A stretch of DNA of 64,000 nucleotides from Corynebacterium stationis (lineage in GTDB: Bacteria > Actinomycetota > Actinomycetes > Mycobacteriales > Mycobacteriaceae), in assembly GCF_001941345.1 (NCBI RefSeq), contig NZ_CP009251.1, positions 372,001-436,000 of the forward strand, read 5' to 3'. The position numbers and the translations under genes are program-made. Every line of letters begins with the position of its first letter. Within the stretch, counting starts at the first letter, position 1. A model generated the notes under the pieces. The model had not been told where the DNA came from. It did no database searches and saw only the letters and a list, made by a program, of their open reading frames with translations. Positions 63,793-64,000 of this stretch are shown piece after piece.

Positions 63793-63912
63793 TTCAACGG
63801 CGCGGGAAAAACGGGGACAACATAATCAAGTTGACTCCCATTCGTACAGCCGCTGCGGATTGCCTTCTCATAAGGGATTGAGGATTAATCGACATTAATC
63901 GCGGGAAAACCT

Positions 63913-63939
63913 AAAAGGCCGGCACCTGAAGGTGCCGGC
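63913..63939 (-). terminator. Intrinsic terminator read from the right
   Basis: GCCGGCACC-loop-GGTGCCGGC (63918-63939). Read leftward it is followed by CTTTT, so it should end a minus-strand gene that enters from beyond the window. The 120 bases before it hold no gene. Confidence 0.8.
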
Positions 63940-63955
63940 GGAAAATAACGCGGAC

Positions 63956-64000
63956 TCATTGCGGAACCAAGCCAGGTGAAGTGCCTTGGTAGATTGTCCG
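63956..64000 (-). CDS. Possible C-terminal end of a minus-strand gene
   Basis: The minus strand reads R-T-I-Y-Q-G-T-S-P-G-L-V-P-Q then TGA at 63956-63958, just before a leftward terminator. Only about 15 codons are in the window, so the product is unknown. Confidence 0.35.
   Translation of the reverse strand, partial: RTIYQGTSPGLVPQ

Overview
The window reads as a chromosome segment of a Corynebacterium species. The evidence is a single-chain type I fatty acid synthase, MshA (mycothiol), the SenX3-RegX3 pair, and a gene order that closely follows the mshA-gpm-senX3-regX3-ppx-proC-bS22-serB-hemACDB-hemL-ccdA-resB-ccsA-menA-menE core block of Corynebacteriales. Intermediate GC content and protein similarity would fit the C. 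ammoniagenes/stationis/casei group, but that is inference. I see no rRNA, tRNA, CRISPR array, insertion sequence or phage gene.

Layout. 1-6520 (-) is the 5' two thirds of fas, cut by the window edge inside the ketoreductase domain. 7012-8999 (-) is a GntR/FCD regulator followed by an amino acid permease that seems to have lost two membrane helices in frame. 9120-15844 (-) holds three tandem fadD acyl-CoA ligase paralogues and an AAA ATPase. 16166-26617 is the conserved block: mshA, gpmA, senX3-regX3, ppx, a membrane protein, proC, a BldC-like DNA-binding protein, ribosomal protein bS22, a SerB-type phosphatase and a glutaredoxin. 26844-39482 is the haem pathway (hemA, hemC, hemD, hemB, hemE, hemY, hemL) with membrane proteins, a dehydrogenase, an SMR exporter and a proline-rich lipoprotein between the genes. 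39490-44398 holds a histidine phosphatase and the system II cytochrome c maturation genes (ResA-like, ccdA, resB, ccsA). 44404-48585 has small proteins, a siderophore-type esterase, an AEC carrier and menA. 48806-51363 has an MFS transporter and a malic enzyme.

51460-56807 looks like an accessory cassette: a LysR regulator divergent from a PrpF-type isomerase, a TctC lipoprotein and a fused TctA-TctB permease. It is most easily read as uptake and isomerisation of a tricarboxylate such as an aconitate isomer, feeding the TCA cycle next to malic enzyme. 56869-62675 (-) is a metal ABC operon (binding protein, ATPase, two permeases) that runs with a 15-base gap into menE and an S33 peptidase. It diverges from a DtxR/MntR-family repressor, with a perfect 16-bp palindrome between them that resembles a manganese-regulator operator. 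The right end holds a small unknown protein, a terminator and probably the last codons of another minus-strand gene.

Many genes overlap by 1-17 bases or sit a few bases apart (hemA-hemC, hemE-hemY, senX3-regX3, prpF-tctC, menE-peptidase, and within the metal operon), so translation coupling is common. Several starts were moved from the longest reading frame on the basis of family length, ribosome binding sites or leaderless promoters; each case is stated in its entry.
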